A stretch of DNA of 64,000 bases, from contig JALSNI010000058.1 of the NCBI GenBank assembly GCA_026987075.1, positions 20,916-84,915 on the forward strand, written 5' to 3'. The stretch is from Persephonella sp. (GTDB lineage Bacteria > Aquificota > Aquificia > Aquificales > Hydrogenothermaceae). This document shows, piece after piece, positions 30,191 to 42,793 of the stretch; within the stretch, counting starts at the first letter, position 1, and every line of letters starts with the position of its first letter. Below the pieces are notes generated by a model that searched no databases, was not told the origin of the DNA, and was given only the letters and a program-made list of their open reading frames with translations. A program made the position numbers and the translations under genes.

Positions 30191-30800
30191 ATTTTTTCCT
30201 CTTTTCCCGATAGTTAATTTTTTTTCCCTCAGAAAGTTTTATTATATCAATAACCCTGTTTACGTTATAGTCTTCAAGAAAAGAGAGCATTTTTTCAAAA
30301 ATCTGTTTTGTTACTTGAGCATCAGACATTGCTCTGTGTCTTTGATTATATGGAATACTGAAGTGATATGCGAGATTTTCTAAGGATTTACTGTCAATAT
30401 CAGGAAGAATTCTTCTGGCAAGATGGTCTGTGCATATGGATGGGTTTTTTATGCTTTTTCCTAAATATGTTTTTGTGTTGTAGTTCAGGAAAGAAAGGTC
30501 AAACCTTATGTTGTGGGCAACAAGTATAGAATCTTCAATAAATTGATAAACTTCAGGAATGACTTCTTTTATTACAGGCTGGTCAATCACCATTGCATTT
30601 GTAATTCCTGTTAATTTTGTTATGAATGGGGGGATAAATCCTGAATCAGGTTTGATTAAGCTCCAAAACCTGTCTATCTCTACTGCCCCTTGAAATTTGA
30701 TTGCGGCAATTTCAATAATGTAATCCTTTTCAGGAACAAATCCTGTAGTTTCAAGGTCTATTACTGTAAATGTAGCTTCATCAGTCGTAAGGTTTATCAT
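30183..30800 (-). CDS. DnaQ-like 3'-5' exonuclease (DEDDh)
   Basis: FTVIDLETTGF; VAHNIRFDLSFL; HRAMSDAQVT. Confidence 0.92.
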   Translation of the reverse strand: MINLTTDEATFTVIDLETTGFVPEKDYIIEIAAIKFQGAVEIDRFWSLIKPDSGFIPPFITKLTGITNAMVIDQPVIKEVIPEVYQFIEDSILVAHNIRFDLSFLNYNTKTYLGKSIKNPSICTDHLARRILPDIDSKSLENLAYHFSIPYNQRHRAMSDAQVTKQIFEKMLSFLEDYNVNRVIDIIKLSEGKKINYREKRKKYV

Positions 30801-30822
30801 CGTTTTTTGCCTTTTTATAAAA

Positions 30823-31977
30823 TTATATCCTTATAATAAATTTAAACAACCACGGATATATCGTGCCGCTTATCAGGGAAGCTAAAATAATCATAGATGC
30901 ATATTCCTCGTCAATAACTTCTGTTTCCAACCCTAATGTTGCTATTGCAACAAGTAGCGTTAAAGGCATAGAAAGGGCAAAAGGAAATGCTAATGTTTCT
31001 TTTATTGAAAAACCAGCAAGGGGAAGGGGAATGGCTGCAACAAACCTTATTAAGAGAATAGTTATTGTAATTAAACAGGCTCCTATCACGGTATCTTTTT
31101 TCAGTAATTGGAACAAATCAAATCTAAGACCTACTTCTATGAAAAAGACAGGAATTAAAAATCCATATCCAAAACTGCTTATTTTTTCCTGTATTTCGTG
31201 TCTTTTCTTGAAAACCATCGCAAATAACATTCCACCAAAAAACGCTCCAATTATGTATTCAAGACCTAAAAGACTGGCAAGGGCAACAAAAATGAACATA
31301 TTTGCAAAGTTCGCTCTTACTGCTGTTTCTGTGGGGTCATCTGTTTTTATAAGTTTATGGGCTTTTTCAGGGTTCCACCATGCATAGAGCTGAAATATTT
31401 TCAGAGTAATATAAGCTATAAAAAAGAACAAATAAATCTCAAAAAGATGTATAAATGTTTCCTTTGAAAATCCATACTTGAAATACATAAAAAACCCAGA
31501 TATGAAGATAAGACTTACCACTTCTCCTATACTTCCAATAATAAGGCTTGACTGGGCAAAATCTGTTTTTATAAGATTACTGTCCTTCAAGACAGGGTAT
31601 AAAAGACCTATAGCTATGGTAAGGTATATTAATATGTTTATCTTTGGTTGATTTGTATACATTACTAAAAGAAAAGACAAGATTATAATTATCAGTATGG
31701 ATATAAGATATATAATAAGATTTCTTTTTGGAGTTATCTTGATTTTTTCAAAATTTATCTCCAGTCCAGCAAGATACATCAAGATAAGAAATCCTAAACT
31801 TCCTAAAAAATGTATGATAGTGAATGTTTCTTCTGTCCTGGAGAAAAATACTCCTATAACGAGCCCAAATAGTATCTCTCCCACTGCTGAAGGAAGCATT
31901 AACTTTCTACTTATAAAGGGAATGATGAAAGCCCCTACAGATATAACAAGTAAGAGAACAGCTTCTTCCTTACTCAT
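30823..31977 (-). CDS. CPA2-family cation:proton antiporter
   Basis: Multi-TM; LPSAVGEILFGLVIG; FFIEVGLRFD. Confidence 0.88.
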   Translation of the reverse strand: MSKEEAVLLLVISVGAFIIPFISRKLMLPSAVGEILFGLVIGVFFSRTEETFTIIHFLGSLGFLILMYLAGLEINFEKIKITPKRNLIIYLISILIIIILSFLLVMYTNQPKINILIYLTIAIGLLYPVLKDSNLIKTDFAQSSLIIGSIGEVVSLIFISGFFMYFKYGFSKETFIHLFEIYLFFFIAYITLKIFQLYAWWNPEKAHKLIKTDDPTETAVRANFANMFIFVALASLLGLEYIIGAFFGGMLFAMVFKKRHEIQEKISSFGYGFLIPVFFIEVGLRFDLFQLLKKDTVIGACLITITILLIRFVAAIPLPLAGFSIKETLAFPFALSMPLTLLVAIATLGLETEVIDEEYASMIILASLISGTIYPWLFKFIIRI

Positions 31978-33409
31978 AAGACTCCTCTAAAGGTAGACAA
32001 AGAGTGGATAATTTACTATTTTTTGCTATGTAAAAGGGCACACTTGGATTAAAAATAGAAATACTCTCTTTTTTGTCATAGGATACTATGAGAAGAGAGT
32101 AATCTTTGCTTTTTAGGTAGTCTATTGTTTTCTTTACAGGGTTTCCTTCAAAAACTGAGTATTTTATCTCCTTTTTGTAGATATGCTCAAAATCGGAAAT
32201 AATGTTATTTCTTTCCTTTAAAGCTTCTTCTTCTTCAACACCTCTAAGCTCGGCAGGCATAACGCTAAAAACAGCCTCAAACGGCAGCTTCATTAGACGA
32301 GATATCTCTATTCCCATTTCTAAGGTAAATGCTGGATCAGGACAGTTCAGAGAAATGATAATCTCTTTGTAGGGGAATTTACCTCTACTGAGTAAAAAAG
32401 GCTTATTTGCATTCTGAAATATCTTTTTCAGTTTAAATATAGAAAATACAGACTCTTTTATAAATGGAATTGTAACAACTCCTATACTGTCTTCCTGTGA
32501 AAATAACTGTAAGAAGTTGTTTACACTACTTTTAATCTCAAAACTGTCAACCTTTTCTTTTATAAATTCAAAATCCTTTCTCACATCACAACCCTTGAAA
32601 GGATATATGAGAAGTTTATGAGCTTTTGTTCCTTTCTTAAAGTATGCAGCTTCTTCAAAGCTTTTTTTCCATTTTTGGTGATATATAACAGCTAAGTCTG
32701 AGCCAAACTGAAGGGGAAACTGGGGAATTCCTTTCAGCAGAATGTTTACTAAATTTTCTAAAACTTTTGGGTCTCCAATAATAACAACCTTATCTCCTAC
32801 CTTTATTCTGTCTTCACCTGTAGGTATGATAAGCTCTCCATTTCTGTAGATGGCAGCAATTCTCCATTTTGTGGGTTTTAAATACTTTAGCTTTCTATCT
32901 ACCAGATGTGACCGGGCTAATATGTGAACTTCTATAATTTCTCCTTTTCCTAATCCTATGTTCGTTGCTATTGTGTAGTTTTTTTCAATCTTTGATATAA
33001 CAGCATTGGTGATTATTTCAGCAGGTTTGATAATAGAGACATCAAACTTTTCAAACTCTTTTTCCCGTTCTTGTTCAAACAGTAGAACCATTATAGAAGC
33101 ATCAAGATTAAAAACTTCCCTTGCTATTCTACATATTTCCAGTGAAACATCTGTATCCTTGATAGTTGATATTATGTATTTGATGTTTTCTGATTTAAGC
33201 TTTTTCCAGGTAAGAATACTGGATGCATCTCCTAATATAAGTTGTATGTTCTCTTTGTTTTTGAATCTTTCTTTAAGCTCTTTTATCAGTTCTTCGTTGA
33301 AATCAATTCCTATGATGTCCCATTTATCTGAGAGATGTTGCAAAATTTTAAGACCAAAGAATCCCAGTCCAAATATGGTAAGTTTTCTTTTATCCCTTTC
33401 AGATACCAT
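31970..33409 (-). CDS. TrkA-N/TrkA-C regulatory protein with C-terminal UspA-like region
   Basis: FGLGFFGLKILQHL Rossmann motif; TrkA-C-like segment; coupled to antiporter. Confidence 0.83.
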   Translation of the reverse strand: MVSERDKRKLTIFGLGFFGLKILQHLSDKWDIIGIDFNEELIKELKERFKNKENIQLILGDASSILTWKKLKSENIKYIISTIKDTDVSLEICRIAREVFNLDASIMVLLFEQEREKEFEKFDVSIIKPAEIITNAVISKIEKNYTIATNIGLGKGEIIEVHILARSHLVDRKLKYLKPTKWRIAAIYRNGELIIPTGEDRIKVGDKVVIIGDPKVLENLVNILLKGIPQFPLQFGSDLAVIYHQKWKKSFEEAAYFKKGTKAHKLLIYPFKGCDVRKDFEFIKEKVDSFEIKSSVNNFLQLFSQEDSIGVVTIPFIKESVFSIFKLKKIFQNANKPFLLSRGKFPYKEIIISLNCPDPAFTLEMGIEISRLMKLPFEAVFSVMPAELRGVEEEEALKERNNIISDFEHIYKKEIKYSVFEGNPVKKTIDYLKSKDYSLLIVSYDKKESISIFNPSVPFYIAKNSKLSTLCLPLEESYE

Positions 33410-33476
33410 AAAAACCTCTAAATGTATAGTAAAATAATTGTCGGTTTATTATATCAAAACAAAAAATGGAGGAAGT

Positions 33477-34715
33477 ATGAAACCAAGAATTGTTTTTGTG
33501 AAAACACCTGACCCAAGGGGTGTTGTTGATACTCTTACAGAAGGTTTACAAAAGGCTTTATCAGCGAGAAATTTTGAAGTAAAAGTTGTTGAACCAACTC
33601 AAAGTAACATTCAGCAGGTTGTAAACGAGATTATAGAGTATAAACCTCTATTTACTTTTGATTTCAATCTTGATGGTTTAATATTTGCAGAGAAGGACAA
33701 TCAGCAAAAAATATTAGCTGACATAATAGGAAACATTCATGTATCCTGGTTTTTAGACGACCCTATGATACATTTTGCAAAGCTAAAGTCAGCTCTTAAA
33801 TCTAACCAGCTGTTGTATCTAACCATTGACATTGAACATGGTCAGTGGCTTGGTTCTATGGGGAAAAATGTTGCATTTTTAGCTCCCGGTATAAACCCAG
33901 CTGATTTTCCCCCTCCCAACATTGAAAAAGAGTTTGACCTTGCATTCGTAGGTCCTGTTACTGACCCTGATAACATTGAGATAGCGTGGAAAGAAAGATT
34001 TGATGAAGGACTATTTGGTTTTGCTGTTGAGCTTGGTAGGATGCTGTACAGAAATCCAGACATGCCTGTCAGATATGCATCAGGATATCTTCTTTCCCAG
34101 TATAATCAGGACTTCCAGCAGGCAATGATAAAGTTCCAGCAGGAAAGGGAAGATGAATTTCTCCAGTATCTCACAGAAATTACCCTATATGCGATGCATC
34201 TGAGAAGATGGAATATTATTGATTCTATAGAAGACTTTGAGATAAATATTTTGGGACCTGTAGAAGGTGAAACAAAAGATAACGTGGTAGTGTATAAGCA
34301 CATAATTGCAAATAAAGATATTATTAGTTTTCTTTCAAAAACAAAGATAGCCCTTCTTTCTCATCCACCGTTTATATCAACAGGTCTTGCATACACTGTT
34401 TTTGCTTCTGTTGCTTCCAATACGCTAACAATGGTAGAGGAGAGACTGTCTTCAAAAACATTTTTGGTTGATGGTAGAGACCTTATCACATATCATCCTG
34501 TGGACAGTATTGAGATAGAAGGTAAGATTGCTTACTATTTAGAAGAGGCTCCAAAGGAAAGGGAGATGATAGCAAAACAGGGAAGAGATACAGTTTTCCA
34601 GAATCACACAATACTCCAGAGGGGAGAGTTTTTGGCAAATATGTTAAATGACATTATTGAAAAAGCTTCTCAACCTGAAGGAAATGGGAAAGCACCAGAA
34701 GAAAAGCTAAACTGA
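33477..34715 (+). CDS. CgeB-like/DUF3880 glycosyltransferase-family protein
   Basis: Rossmann-like start KPRIVFVKTPDP; WFLDDPMIHF; GGAGG then ATG at 33477 (track start 33438 too early). Confidence 0.6.
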   Translation: MKPRIVFVKTPDPRGVVDTLTEGLQKALSARNFEVKVVEPTQSNIQQVVNEIIEYKPLFTFDFNLDGLIFAEKDNQQKILADIIGNIHVSWFLDDPMIHFAKLKSALKSNQLLYLTIDIEHGQWLGSMGKNVAFLAPGINPADFPPPNIEKEFDLAFVGPVTDPDNIEIAWKERFDEGLFGFAVELGRMLYRNPDMPVRYASGYLLSQYNQDFQQAMIKFQQEREDEFLQYLTEITLYAMHLRRWNIIDSIEDFEINILGPVEGETKDNVVVYKHIIANKDIISFLSKTKIALLSHPPFISTGLAYTVFASVASNTLTMVEERLSSKTFLVDGRDLITYHPVDSIEIEGKIAYYLEEAPKEREMIAKQGRDTVFQNHTILQRGEFLANMLNDIIEKASQPEGNGKAPEEKLN

Positions 34716-34716
34716 T

Positions 34717-34732
34717 GCGGGCTCTGACCCGC
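34717..34732. terminator. Hairpin terminator GCGGG-CTCTGA-CCCGC followed by TTATATTTT
   Basis: Lies in the convergent gap 34715/34733. Confidence 0.75.
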
Positions 34733-35350
34733 TTATATTTTCCTGATAAATCCTTTTATGTTTTTAGCCTTCATAAAGCTGTATGCTTCCTTTTTGTTCT
34801 TAAAGCTTCCTATCATTACCTTGTAAAGCTCTCCTTCTTTTCTTATAAAGACATTCTTTATCTGGAGACTTTTCACGAGTTTTTCTGCTTTCTTTTTAGA
34901 ACTGAATGCTCCTACCTGAATGTAAAATCCGTGAACAAAAGTAGGTTTTTTTACACTTTTAGCAGGTTTTTCTGTTTTTGTGACTTTTTTCTCTTCTTTT
35001 GGTTTTTTGTTTTCTAATTTAGGTGTCTCTTTAATTACCTTTTTTTCAGTTTTTACATTTTCTTTCTGTGTATCAGAATGTTGAGGTGGTGTTTTAGTGG
35101 GTGTAGGGGAAACAGGTTTTGTTATTTCTTGTTTAGGAGAGACTTCAGATTTCTTTATCTCTTTAGAAACAATAGTTATTTCAGGTTCAGATACTGTTTC
35201 TTCCTTGTCTGTGTAGATATTTATGCCGATTATAGAGAATATGATAATAATAAGAAGACCAGACAACAAAATTATTATTCTTTCTATCTTTTCCTGCCTA
35301 TTTTTTGCTTCTTCCAACTTTTTTATAGTATCTTTTAGGTCTGGCTCCAT
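34733..35350 (-). CDS. SPOR-domain membrane protein
   Basis: N-terminal TM; Pro/Lys linker; GFYIQVGAFSSKKKAEKLVKSL...YKVMIGSFKNKKEA. Confidence 0.9.
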   Translation of the reverse strand: MEPDLKDTIKKLEEAKNRQEKIERIIILLSGLLIIIIFSIIGINIYTDKEETVSEPEITIVSKEIKKSEVSPKQEITKPVSPTPTKTPPQHSDTQKENVKTEKKVIKETPKLENKKPKEEKKVTKTEKPAKSVKKPTFVHGFYIQVGAFSSKKKAEKLVKSLQIKNVFIRKEGELYKVMIGSFKNKKEAYSFMKAKNIKGFIRKI

Positions 35351-35351
35351 C

Positions 35352-37013
35352 CTACATCCTCTCTAAAGGAGTTATTCCCATCAGTTTAAAAAGGGTTCTT
35401 AAAGTTTCCCTTATAGCCTTTAAAAGTAAAAGTCTACTTCTCATTAAATTTTCGTCATCAGGATTTAAAAACTTAAAGTTATTGTAATAGTAATGAAACT
35501 CTGATGCTAATTGGTATGTTATCTGGGTTAGTTTATGGGGCTGTTTTCTCTCTCCTGCTTCTCTTATCAGGTCTGGAATAAAGGCAAGGAATTTCATTAA
35601 AGCTCTTTCTGTTTCTTCTTTCAGGAGGGAAATGTCTGCTTCAAAATCTTCCTCCGGGTCAAAACCAAACCTTTCTTTTGCTTCTCTGAAAACACTACAT
35701 ATACGGGCATGGGCATACTGAACGTAATAAACAGGATTTTCAGAAGATTTTTTTACAGCAAGGTCTATATCAAAGTTCAGATGTGTATCACTGTCTTTTG
35801 TTAGAAAGAAATAGATGACAGCATCTTTACCTACTTCCTCAATAAGCTCCTTAAGGGTAATAAAGCTACCAGACCTTTTTGACATCTTTATCTCTTTACC
35901 TTCTTTAAACAGCTTTACAAGCTGAATAAACATAACATTTATCCAGTTTTCTGGAACGCCAAATGCCATAACGGCTGCTTTCAGCCTTGGGAAGTAACCG
36001 TGGTGGTCTGCTCCCCACACATTAACGATGAAGTCGTATCCCCTCTTAAACTTGTCGTAATGATATGCTATGTCCCCTGCAAAATATGTGTAAGAGCCGT
36101 CAGATTTTATTATTACCCTGTCTTTGTCATCACCGTAAAGTGTGGTTTTTACCCATACTGCTCCATCTTTTTCGTAAATCATTCCTTTATTTTTTAGAAA
36201 CTGCAAGGCCTCTTCAACTTCTCCAGATGTGTAAAGCTTCTTTTCACTGAACCATATGTCAAACTCAACTCCAAATTCTTTAAGGTCGTTTTTTATCCTT
36301 TCTAATAAAAGTTCCTTTGCAAACTCTCCGCAAAAATCTATTGCCTGTTTCTCGTCAACCATTGAGAGTATCTTTTCCCTCTCGTATTTGTATAAATGCT
36401 GTGCTATCTCCTTTATGTATTCCCCGTGGTATCCATCTTCTGGAAATGGATAGTCAGGTTGCTCAATCTGTCTGAATCTCGCATACACTGACTCTCCCAA
36501 TTTTTGTATCTGTCTTCCTGCATCATTTATGTAAAACTCCCTTTCAACATTGTATCCAAGGTATTCATATAGATTTGACTGGACGTTACCTACGACGGCA
36601 CCCCTTCCGTGTCCAAGATGAAGAGGTCCTGTGGGGTTTGCACTGACAAACTCTACATTAATTCTGCCCTTGTTTTTGTCTTTTGCAGCTCCGTAGCTGT
36701 CCTTTTCTACCAGTATCTGTTTTATAATCTGTTCATAGTAATCTGTAGAAAGAAAAAGGTTTATAAATCCGGCTCCTGCAACCTCAACCTTTTGAAATTC
36801 TGGCAGTTTTTCCAAAATTTCTTTAATCTGGTAGGCTATCTCTAAAGGTTTTTTCCTGAGATGTTTTGTGAGAAGAAATGCTGCATTTATGGACAGGTCT
36901 CCAAACTTTTCTTCTTTTGGAATTTCTACTTTTATTTTGTCTTTTATACTTTCTATATCTGGTATGCTTTTACCTATCTCTTTAACAATCCTCTCTTTTA
37001 TTTCCTCTTTCAT
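35352..37013 (-). CDS. argS: Arginyl-tRNA synthetase
   Basis: [42 protein letters not shown]. Confidence 0.98.
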   Translation of the reverse strand: MKEEIKERIVKEIGKSIPDIESIKDKIKVEIPKEEKFGDLSINAAFLLTKHLRKKPLEIAYQIKEILEKLPEFQKVEVAGAGFINLFLSTDYYEQIIKQILVEKDSYGAAKDKNKGRINVEFVSANPTGPLHLGHGRGAVVGNVQSNLYEYLGYNVEREFYINDAGRQIQKLGESVYARFRQIEQPDYPFPEDGYHGEYIKEIAQHLYKYEREKILSMVDEKQAIDFCGEFAKELLLERIKNDLKEFGVEFDIWFSEKKLYTSGEVEEALQFLKNKGMIYEKDGAVWVKTTLYGDDKDRVIIKSDGSYTYFAGDIAYHYDKFKRGYDFIVNVWGADHHGYFPRLKAAVMAFGVPENWINVMFIQLVKLFKEGKEIKMSKRSGSFITLKELIEEVGKDAVIYFFLTKDSDTHLNFDIDLAVKKSSENPVYYVQYAHARICSVFREAKERFGFDPEEDFEADISLLKEETERALMKFLAFIPDLIREAGERKQPHKLTQITYQLASEFHYYYNNFKFLNPDDENLMRSRLLLLKAIRETLRTLFKLMGITPLERM

Positions 37014-37113
37014 CTTTCTCCTTTATAATCTTTGTTTTTTAATATTTTATAACAACGGCTTTTTTGAGGTCATAAAAAGATTTAAAATAAATAAACAAAA
37101 AAGAGGTGAGAAA

Positions 37114-38745
37114 GTGCAGAAGTTCATTTTTATCACTGGAGGTGTCCTTTCTTCCTTAGGTAAGGGCGTGGCGTCAGCAAGTATCGGTTCTATTCTTGAA
37201 AGTATGGGATACAACATTACCTTTTTAAAACTTGACCCTTATTTAAACATAGACCCGGGGACAATGAACCCTTATCAACACGGTGAGGTTTATGTTACAG
37301 AAGATGGAGCAGAAACAGACCTTGACCTTGGACATTATGAAAGGTTTACCAATGTTACGCTTACAAAATACAATAATACCACTTCAGGTAAGCTGTATCA
37401 CTCTTTGTTAGAGAAAGAGAGGAGAGGAGCATATCTTGGTGCAACTGTTCAGGTTATTCCCCACTTTACTAACGAGATAATCAGAAGTATTGAAAAGGCT
37501 GCATCAAAGTCTGAGATAGCCCTTGTTGAGATTGGAGGAACAGTTGGAGACATAGAAAGTCTGCCTTTTTTAGAAGCTATCCGTCAGATGGGTTTAGAAT
37601 TGGGAAGGGAAAATGCTCTATTTATTCATCTAACTTATGTTCCTTACATAAAAGCAGCAGGAGAGCTTAAAACTAAACCATCCCAACATTCTGTAAAGGA
37701 ATTAAGGGCTATAGGAATTCAGCCGGACATTCTGATATGTAGAGCGGACAGACCTCTTCCAAAAGCTATTAAAAGAAAACTTGCCCTTTTTACAAATGTG
37801 GAAGAAGATGCTGTTATATCAGCCCCAGATGTTGACATAATATACAGGATACCCCTTTACCTCCACAGGGAAAAGATTGACCAGATTATTGCAAAGCGTT
37901 TAAATCTTCCATATAAAGAACCAGACCTGAAGCACTGGCAGAAGATAGTAAACACATTGACAAAACTGAAAGAAGAAGTAGAGATTGGTATTGTTGGTAA
38001 ATATGTAGAGCTAAAGGATGCATACAAAAGTATAATAGAGTCTTTTAATCACGCTCAGATACCAAATCAGATAAAGGTAAATCTCCACTGGATAAATGCA
38101 GATGAGATAACAGAAGAAAACATTCAGGAAAAATTAGGTAGTTTAGATGGAATTCTGGTTCCAGGAGGATTCGGAGAAAGGGGAGTAGAGGGTAAGATAC
38201 TGACAGCTAAATTTGCAAGGGAAAATAATGTTCCATACTTTGGTATATGTCTTGGTATGCAGGTTGCTGTTATTGAGTTTGCAAGGAATGTAGTGGGACT
38301 GAAAGAGGCTAACTCAACAGAGTTTGACCCTGAAACTCCATACCCTGTAATTGACCTGATGCCAGAGCAAAAGGGTATAGATAAAAAAGGTGGAACAATG
38401 AGGCTGGGAGCATACAAATGCACACTGATAGAAGGAACGAAAGCTTATGAGATTTATGGGAAAAAGGAGATTTACGAAAGGCACAGGCATAGATACGAGT
38501 TTAACCCAGACTTCAGACCTCTGTTAGAAGAAAAAGGTCTTATTGTTTCAGGTGTCTACAGGGCAAAAAATCTTGCAGAAATAATAGAACTGCCAGAGGA
38601 TATGCATCAGTGGTTTGTTGCATGTCAGTTCCATCCAGAATTTAAAAGTAAACCTTTTAGCCCTCATCCTCTTTTTGTATCATTTGTGAAAGCAGCATAT
38701 AGAAATAAACTTAGCAAAAAGGTGATAAATGAGAAACAATCTTGA
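37114..38745 (+). CDS. pyrG: CTP synthase (GTG start; track ORF over-extended upstream)
   Basis: [51 protein letters not shown]. Confidence 0.98.
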   Translation: MQKFIFITGGVLSSLGKGVASASIGSILESMGYNITFLKLDPYLNIDPGTMNPYQHGEVYVTEDGAETDLDLGHYERFTNVTLTKYNNTTSGKLYHSLLEKERRGAYLGATVQVIPHFTNEIIRSIEKAASKSEIALVEIGGTVGDIESLPFLEAIRQMGLELGRENALFIHLTYVPYIKAAGELKTKPSQHSVKELRAIGIQPDILICRADRPLPKAIKRKLALFTNVEEDAVISAPDVDIIYRIPLYLHREKIDQIIAKRLNLPYKEPDLKHWQKIVNTLTKLKEEVEIGIVGKYVELKDAYKSIIESFNHAQIPNQIKVNLHWINADEITEENIQEKLGSLDGILVPGGFGERGVEGKILTAKFARENNVPYFGICLGMQVAVIEFARNVVGLKEANSTEFDPETPYPVIDLMPEQKGIDKKGGTMRLGAYKCTLIEGTKAYEIYGKKEIYERHRHRYEFNPDFRPLLEEKGLIVSGVYRAKNLAEIIELPEDMHQWFVACQFHPEFKSKPFSPHPLFVSFVKAAYRNKLSKKVINEKQS

Positions 38746-40885
38746 TAAGCTTTTTTTCCCTTCCTCTATCGCAGTAGTTGGAGCAACAGATAAGAAGGAA
38801 AAAGTAGGGTATGCTATTTTTAAAAATATAATTTCAGGAGGCTTTAAAGGGAAAGTATATCCTGTAAATAAAAGGTTAGATTATTTAGAAGGATATAAGG
38901 TTTATCATTCTGTTGTTGAGATACCCGATGAAGTAGACCTTGCAATAATAAGTATTCCCATAAGGTATGTTCCAGAGTTGTTTGACCAGTTAGGTAAGAA
39001 GAAAGTTCCTGCTGCTGTGGTAATATCTGCAGGGGGAAAAGAAGTAGGTGAAGAAGGAAGAAAAATAGAAGAGGAAATCAAACTTAAAGCAAGAAAATAC
39101 AACATCAGATTTTTAGGACCTAACTGTTTAGGTTTTTCTAACACTATAATAAATCTAAATGCAAATTTTGGGATTGATACACCACTCAAAGGTGAAACAG
39201 CTTTCGTATCCCAGAGTGGAGCTCTCTTTACAGCACTTATGGACTGGGCTTTAGAACAGCGTATCGGATTTTCGTATGCTGTCAGTATTGGAAACATGGC
39301 AGATATAGAGTTTGGAGAGCTTATTTATTATTTAGGGAAAAAGAAGGAAGTAAAAAACATACTTGTGTATATGGAAAGCCTTACAAATCCCCATTCTTTT
39401 TATAAAGCAGTCAAAGAGATATCTCTACAAAAACCTGTTGTGGTAACAAAATCAGGTAGAGCAGAAACAGGACAGAGAGCGGCAGCTTCCCATACAGGAG
39501 CTATCGGTGGAAAAGATTTCTTATATACAGCTCTTTTTGATAGAGCAGGGGTTTTAAGAACAGACACTGTTCTTCAGCTTTTTGACATCACAGACTCTTT
39601 TTCAAAGCAGTCTTTACCGAAGGGAGATAAATTTGTGGTGATAACTAATGCAGGTGGTCCCGGTGTTATGGCTGCTGATGAATTTGACAGATTAGGAATA
39701 AAAGCTGCCCAGCTTTCAGAAAAGACATTAATGCAGTTAAATGAATTTTTACCTCCTGTCTGGAGTCATGGAAACCCTGTGGATATTATAGGGGATGCAT
39801 CCCCTGAAAGATACAGGAAGACTTTAGAAATTATCTCCAAAGATAACAATGTAGATGGAATAATAGTTATCATTACACCTCAATTTATGACTAAGCCAGT
39901 TGAAACAGCAAAATCACTGATAGAAGTTACAAAAAAATCAGATAAACCTGTTTACTGTGTTCTTATGGGAGGTGTAAAACTAAAAAAAGCAAGAGATATG
40001 TTAGAGAGTAGTAATATACCTGTTTTTGAAACACCAGAAGAAGCAGTTAACACAATGTATTCAGGATACATTTATAACAGGAAAAGAAATCTCGTTAAGC
40101 AGGACAATTTTTTGTTGAACAAGAAGCATCCTGAGTATGAAAATGTTAAGAAGATTATTGAGCACCACTTAAATTCTGGAAAAACTGTTCTTACAGAATA
40201 TCAAACAAAACAGATAATCAGTAAATACGGTATTCCAATAAATGAAACAGTTAGCTCAAATAATGTTGAAGAAATAATATCTTTCGCAAGGAAAGTAGGA
40301 TTTCCTCTGGTTCTTAAAATAGATTCCCCTGACATACTGCATAAAACAGAAGCTAACTGTGTTATAACAAACATATACACAGAAGACCAGATAGTCAGAG
40401 GATATGAAGAAATTCTGAGAAATGGGAAAAAATACAAGAAAGATGCTGTTATATATGGTGTAATTGCAGAAAAACAGGTGGAAGGAGATTACGAGTTGAT
40501 AATAGGAAGTAGTCACGACGACCTATTTGGGCAGTATCTTATGTTTGGTTCTGGAGGTATATTTGTAGAAGCACTGAAAGATGTATCCTTTAGTTTAGTT
40601 CCTTTATCCGAAATTTTTGCAAAAGAGATGATAATTTCCACAAAAATATACAACCTTTTAGAAAAAGGTTTTAGGAATAAAAAACCTGTGGACATAAGTA
40701 GGATTATTAATATATTAATGAATATATCTAAACTGCTTTTAGACTTCCCTCAAATAAAAGAGATGGACATAAACCCACTGATAGTTAAGGAAGAGGAAAT
40801 ATATGCAGTTGATGGGAGAATGGTTCTCAGGGAAAAAATTGGAAACAACAGTGTTTTGATATCTGATATAGGAGGAGATAATTGA
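38729..40885 (+). CDS. NDP-forming acyl-CoA synthetase, fused alpha and beta (ATP-grasp) domains
   Basis: [55 protein letters not shown]. Confidence 0.92.
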   Translation: MRNNLDKLFFPSSIAVVGATDKKEKVGYAIFKNIISGGFKGKVYPVNKRLDYLEGYKVYHSVVEIPDEVDLAIISIPIRYVPELFDQLGKKKVPAAVVISAGGKEVGEEGRKIEEEIKLKARKYNIRFLGPNCLGFSNTIINLNANFGIDTPLKGETAFVSQSGALFTALMDWALEQRIGFSYAVSIGNMADIEFGELIYYLGKKKEVKNILVYMESLTNPHSFYKAVKEISLQKPVVVTKSGRAETGQRAAASHTGAIGGKDFLYTALFDRAGVLRTDTVLQLFDITDSFSKQSLPKGDKFVVITNAGGPGVMAADEFDRLGIKAAQLSEKTLMQLNEFLPPVWSHGNPVDIIGDASPERYRKTLEIISKDNNVDGIIVIITPQFMTKPVETAKSLIEVTKKSDKPVYCVLMGGVKLKKARDMLESSNIPVFETPEEAVNTMYSGYIYNRKRNLVKQDNFLLNKKHPEYENVKKIIEHHLNSGKTVLTEYQTKQIISKYGIPINETVSSNNVEEIISFARKVGFPLVLKIDSPDILHKTEANCVITNIYTEDQIVRGYEEILRNGKKYKKDAVIYGVIAEKQVEGDYELIIGSSHDDLFGQYLMFGSGGIFVEALKDVSFSLVPLSEIFAKEMIISTKIYNLLEKGFRNKKPVDISRIINILMNISKLLLDFPQIKEMDINPLIVKEEEIYAVDGRMVLREKIGNNSVLISDIGGDN

Positions 40886-42225
40886 TAAGAGAAGAGCTTA
40901 CACCAAGACAGATTGTTCAAGAGCTTGATAAATATATCGTTGGTCAAAAAGAGGCAAAAAAGGCTGTTGCTATAGCCTTAAGAAATAGATGGAGAAGACA
41001 GCAACTTCCTGAAGATTTAAGGGACGAAATAATCCCAAAAAATATACTGATGATAGGACCTACAGGTGTTGGTAAAACAGAGATAGCAAGGAGACTTGCA
41101 AATTTAGTAGGAGCACCTTTTATAAAAGTAGAAGCAACAAAGTTTACTGAGGTTGGATATGTGGGAAGAGATGTAGAGTCAATAATAAGGGAGCTTGCTG
41201 AGGCTTCCTTTAAGATGGTTAAAGCAGAAAAAATGGAAGAAGTTCAGGAAAAGGCAAGAAAGTTAGCTGAAGAAAAGGTTTTAGACTATCTTGTTCCCCG
41301 TAAAGTAAGAAGATACGGAAGCCTTGAGGCATTTGAAGAGGAAGAATCTCCAGCAAGGGAGAAGTTCAGGCAGATGCTTAGAGAAGGACAGCTTGATGAG
41401 AGAACAATAGAGATAGATGTGGAAGAAAAGCCTGTATCTGTAATAGGTGGTGTAATAGCTCCAGGAATGGAAGACATAGAAAATCAGCTGAGGGATCTGT
41501 TCTCCAGCCTTTCACCTTCAAGAAAAAAAAGGAGAAAGGTAACAGTAAAAGAAGCTATGAAAATACTCCAGCAGCAGGAAGCTGAAAAGCTGATAGATAT
41601 GGACGAAGTGGCATCAGAGGCAATTTATAGAGCAGAGAATTTTGGTATTGTATTTATAGACGAGATAGACAAAGTGGCTGGTAAGTCTTCAGGTTCTTCT
41701 CCTGATGTTTCAAGGGAAGGTGTTCAGAGAGACCTTCTACCTATTGTTGAAGGGACAACTGTTTCCACAAAGTATGGCCCTATAAAAACAGACCACATAC
41801 TGTTTATAGCAGCAGGAGCTTTTCATCTTTCAAAGCCTTCAGACCTTATACCAGAACTTCAGGGGAGATTTCCCATAAGGGTTGAGCTACAGCCTTTAAC
41901 GAAAGAAGATTTTGTTAAGATACTGACCCAGCCAAAAAATGCTTTGATAAAGCAGTATAAAGCTCTGATGGAAACAGAAGGTGTTCATTTGGAGTTTACA
42001 GATGATGCTATTGAAACAATTGCCGAGATAGCAGAAGAGGTTAATGAAAAGACAGAAAATATAGGAGCAAGGAGACTTCATACGATATTAGAGAGGATTA
42101 TGGAAGATTACTCATTTGAAGCTCCGGAGCTAAAAGGACAGTATATTATTATTGATGAGAAAGTTGTAAGAAAAAAACTTGAAAATGTTATACAGAGTGA
42201 AGACTTAACCCGTTATATACTATAA
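40882..42225 (+). CDS. hslU: ATP-dependent protease ATPase subunit HslU (TTG start)
   Basis: [61 protein letters not shown]. Confidence 0.98.
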   Translation: MIREELTPRQIVQELDKYIVGQKEAKKAVAIALRNRWRRQQLPEDLRDEIIPKNILMIGPTGVGKTEIARRLANLVGAPFIKVEATKFTEVGYVGRDVESIIRELAEASFKMVKAEKMEEVQEKARKLAEEKVLDYLVPRKVRRYGSLEAFEEEESPAREKFRQMLREGQLDERTIEIDVEEKPVSVIGGVIAPGMEDIENQLRDLFSSLSPSRKKRRKVTVKEAMKILQQQEAEKLIDMDEVASEAIYRAENFGIVFIDEIDKVAGKSSGSSPDVSREGVQRDLLPIVEGTTVSTKYGPIKTDHILFIAAGAFHLSKPSDLIPELQGRFPIRVELQPLTKEDFVKILTQPKNALIKQYKALMETEGVHLEFTDDAIETIAEIAEEVNEKTENIGARRLHTILERIMEDYSFEAPELKGQYIIIDEKVVRKKLENVIQSEDLTRYIL

Positions 42226-42238
42226 GGAGGTGTTAAAA

Positions 42239-42481
42239 ATGGCTGAGAAAAAAAGGGAAGATGTTGACGTGGAAATTTTAAAACAGGAGATAGAGAGACT
42301 TAAGCAGGATTTAGAAAGGCTGAAAATGAGAACCCTTGAAAAAACTCCCGGAGAGATGATAAGTAAAGAAGCAGTGATAAAAGTGTTAGATGAGACAGAA
42401 AATATTATTAAAAAAACATTTTCTGTTTTAGAAGGAGCTATTATTGGAGCTATTGAAGGTGCCAAAAAAAATCTAAAGTAG
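42239..42481 (+). CDS. Hypothetical coiled-coil protein
   Basis: AAGGAGG upstream of ATG 42239; Lys/Glu-rich helix. Confidence 0.6.
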   Translation: MAEKKREDVDVEILKQEIERLKQDLERLKMRTLEKTPGEMISKEAVIKVLDETENIIKKTFSVLEGAIIGAIEGAKKNLK

Positions 42482-42490
42482 GAGAGGACA

Positions 42491-42793
42491 ATGGAAGAGC
42501 AACTTAATGAAGTTCCTATACCTTTTTCACAGTTGCTTAAGGAGATTGACGTAAAAGATAAATCTACTGCCTATGTGTTAATTGAAGCTAATCCTCCAGA
42601 CATTCCTTACATAATGGAAGAGCTTGCAAAGATAGAAAATGTAAAGTCTGCTGATGTGGTGACAGGAATATACGACATTATTGTTTTTTTAGAAGGAGAA
42701 GACCAGAACGAGATAGGAAAGGTTGTGATAAGAGACATACATTCAATTAGAGGTGTAAAAAAAGCAACAACCTGTATGGTTGTTAAGATTTAA
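42491..42793 (+). CDS. Lrp/AsnC ligand-binding (RAM-like) domain protein without HTH
   Basis: AYVLIEANPPDIPYIMEELAKIENVKSADVVTGIYDIIVFLEGEDQNEIGKVVIRDIHSIRGVKKATTCMVV. Confidence 0.85.
   Translation: MEEQLNEVPIPFSQLLKEIDVKDKSTAYVLIEANPPDIPYIMEELAKIENVKSADVVTGIYDIIVFLEGEDQNEIGKVVIRDIHSIRGVKKATTCMVVKI

Noticed and set aside
30863-31387. 174-aa plus-strand ORF opposite the CPA2 antiporter
   Set aside because: Antisense of a strongly supported membrane protein; no recognisable domain.
36868-37113. N-terminal extension of the pyrG track ORF
   Set aside because: Antisense to the argS start; CTP synthase homology begins at GTG 37114 ([17 protein letters not shown]).
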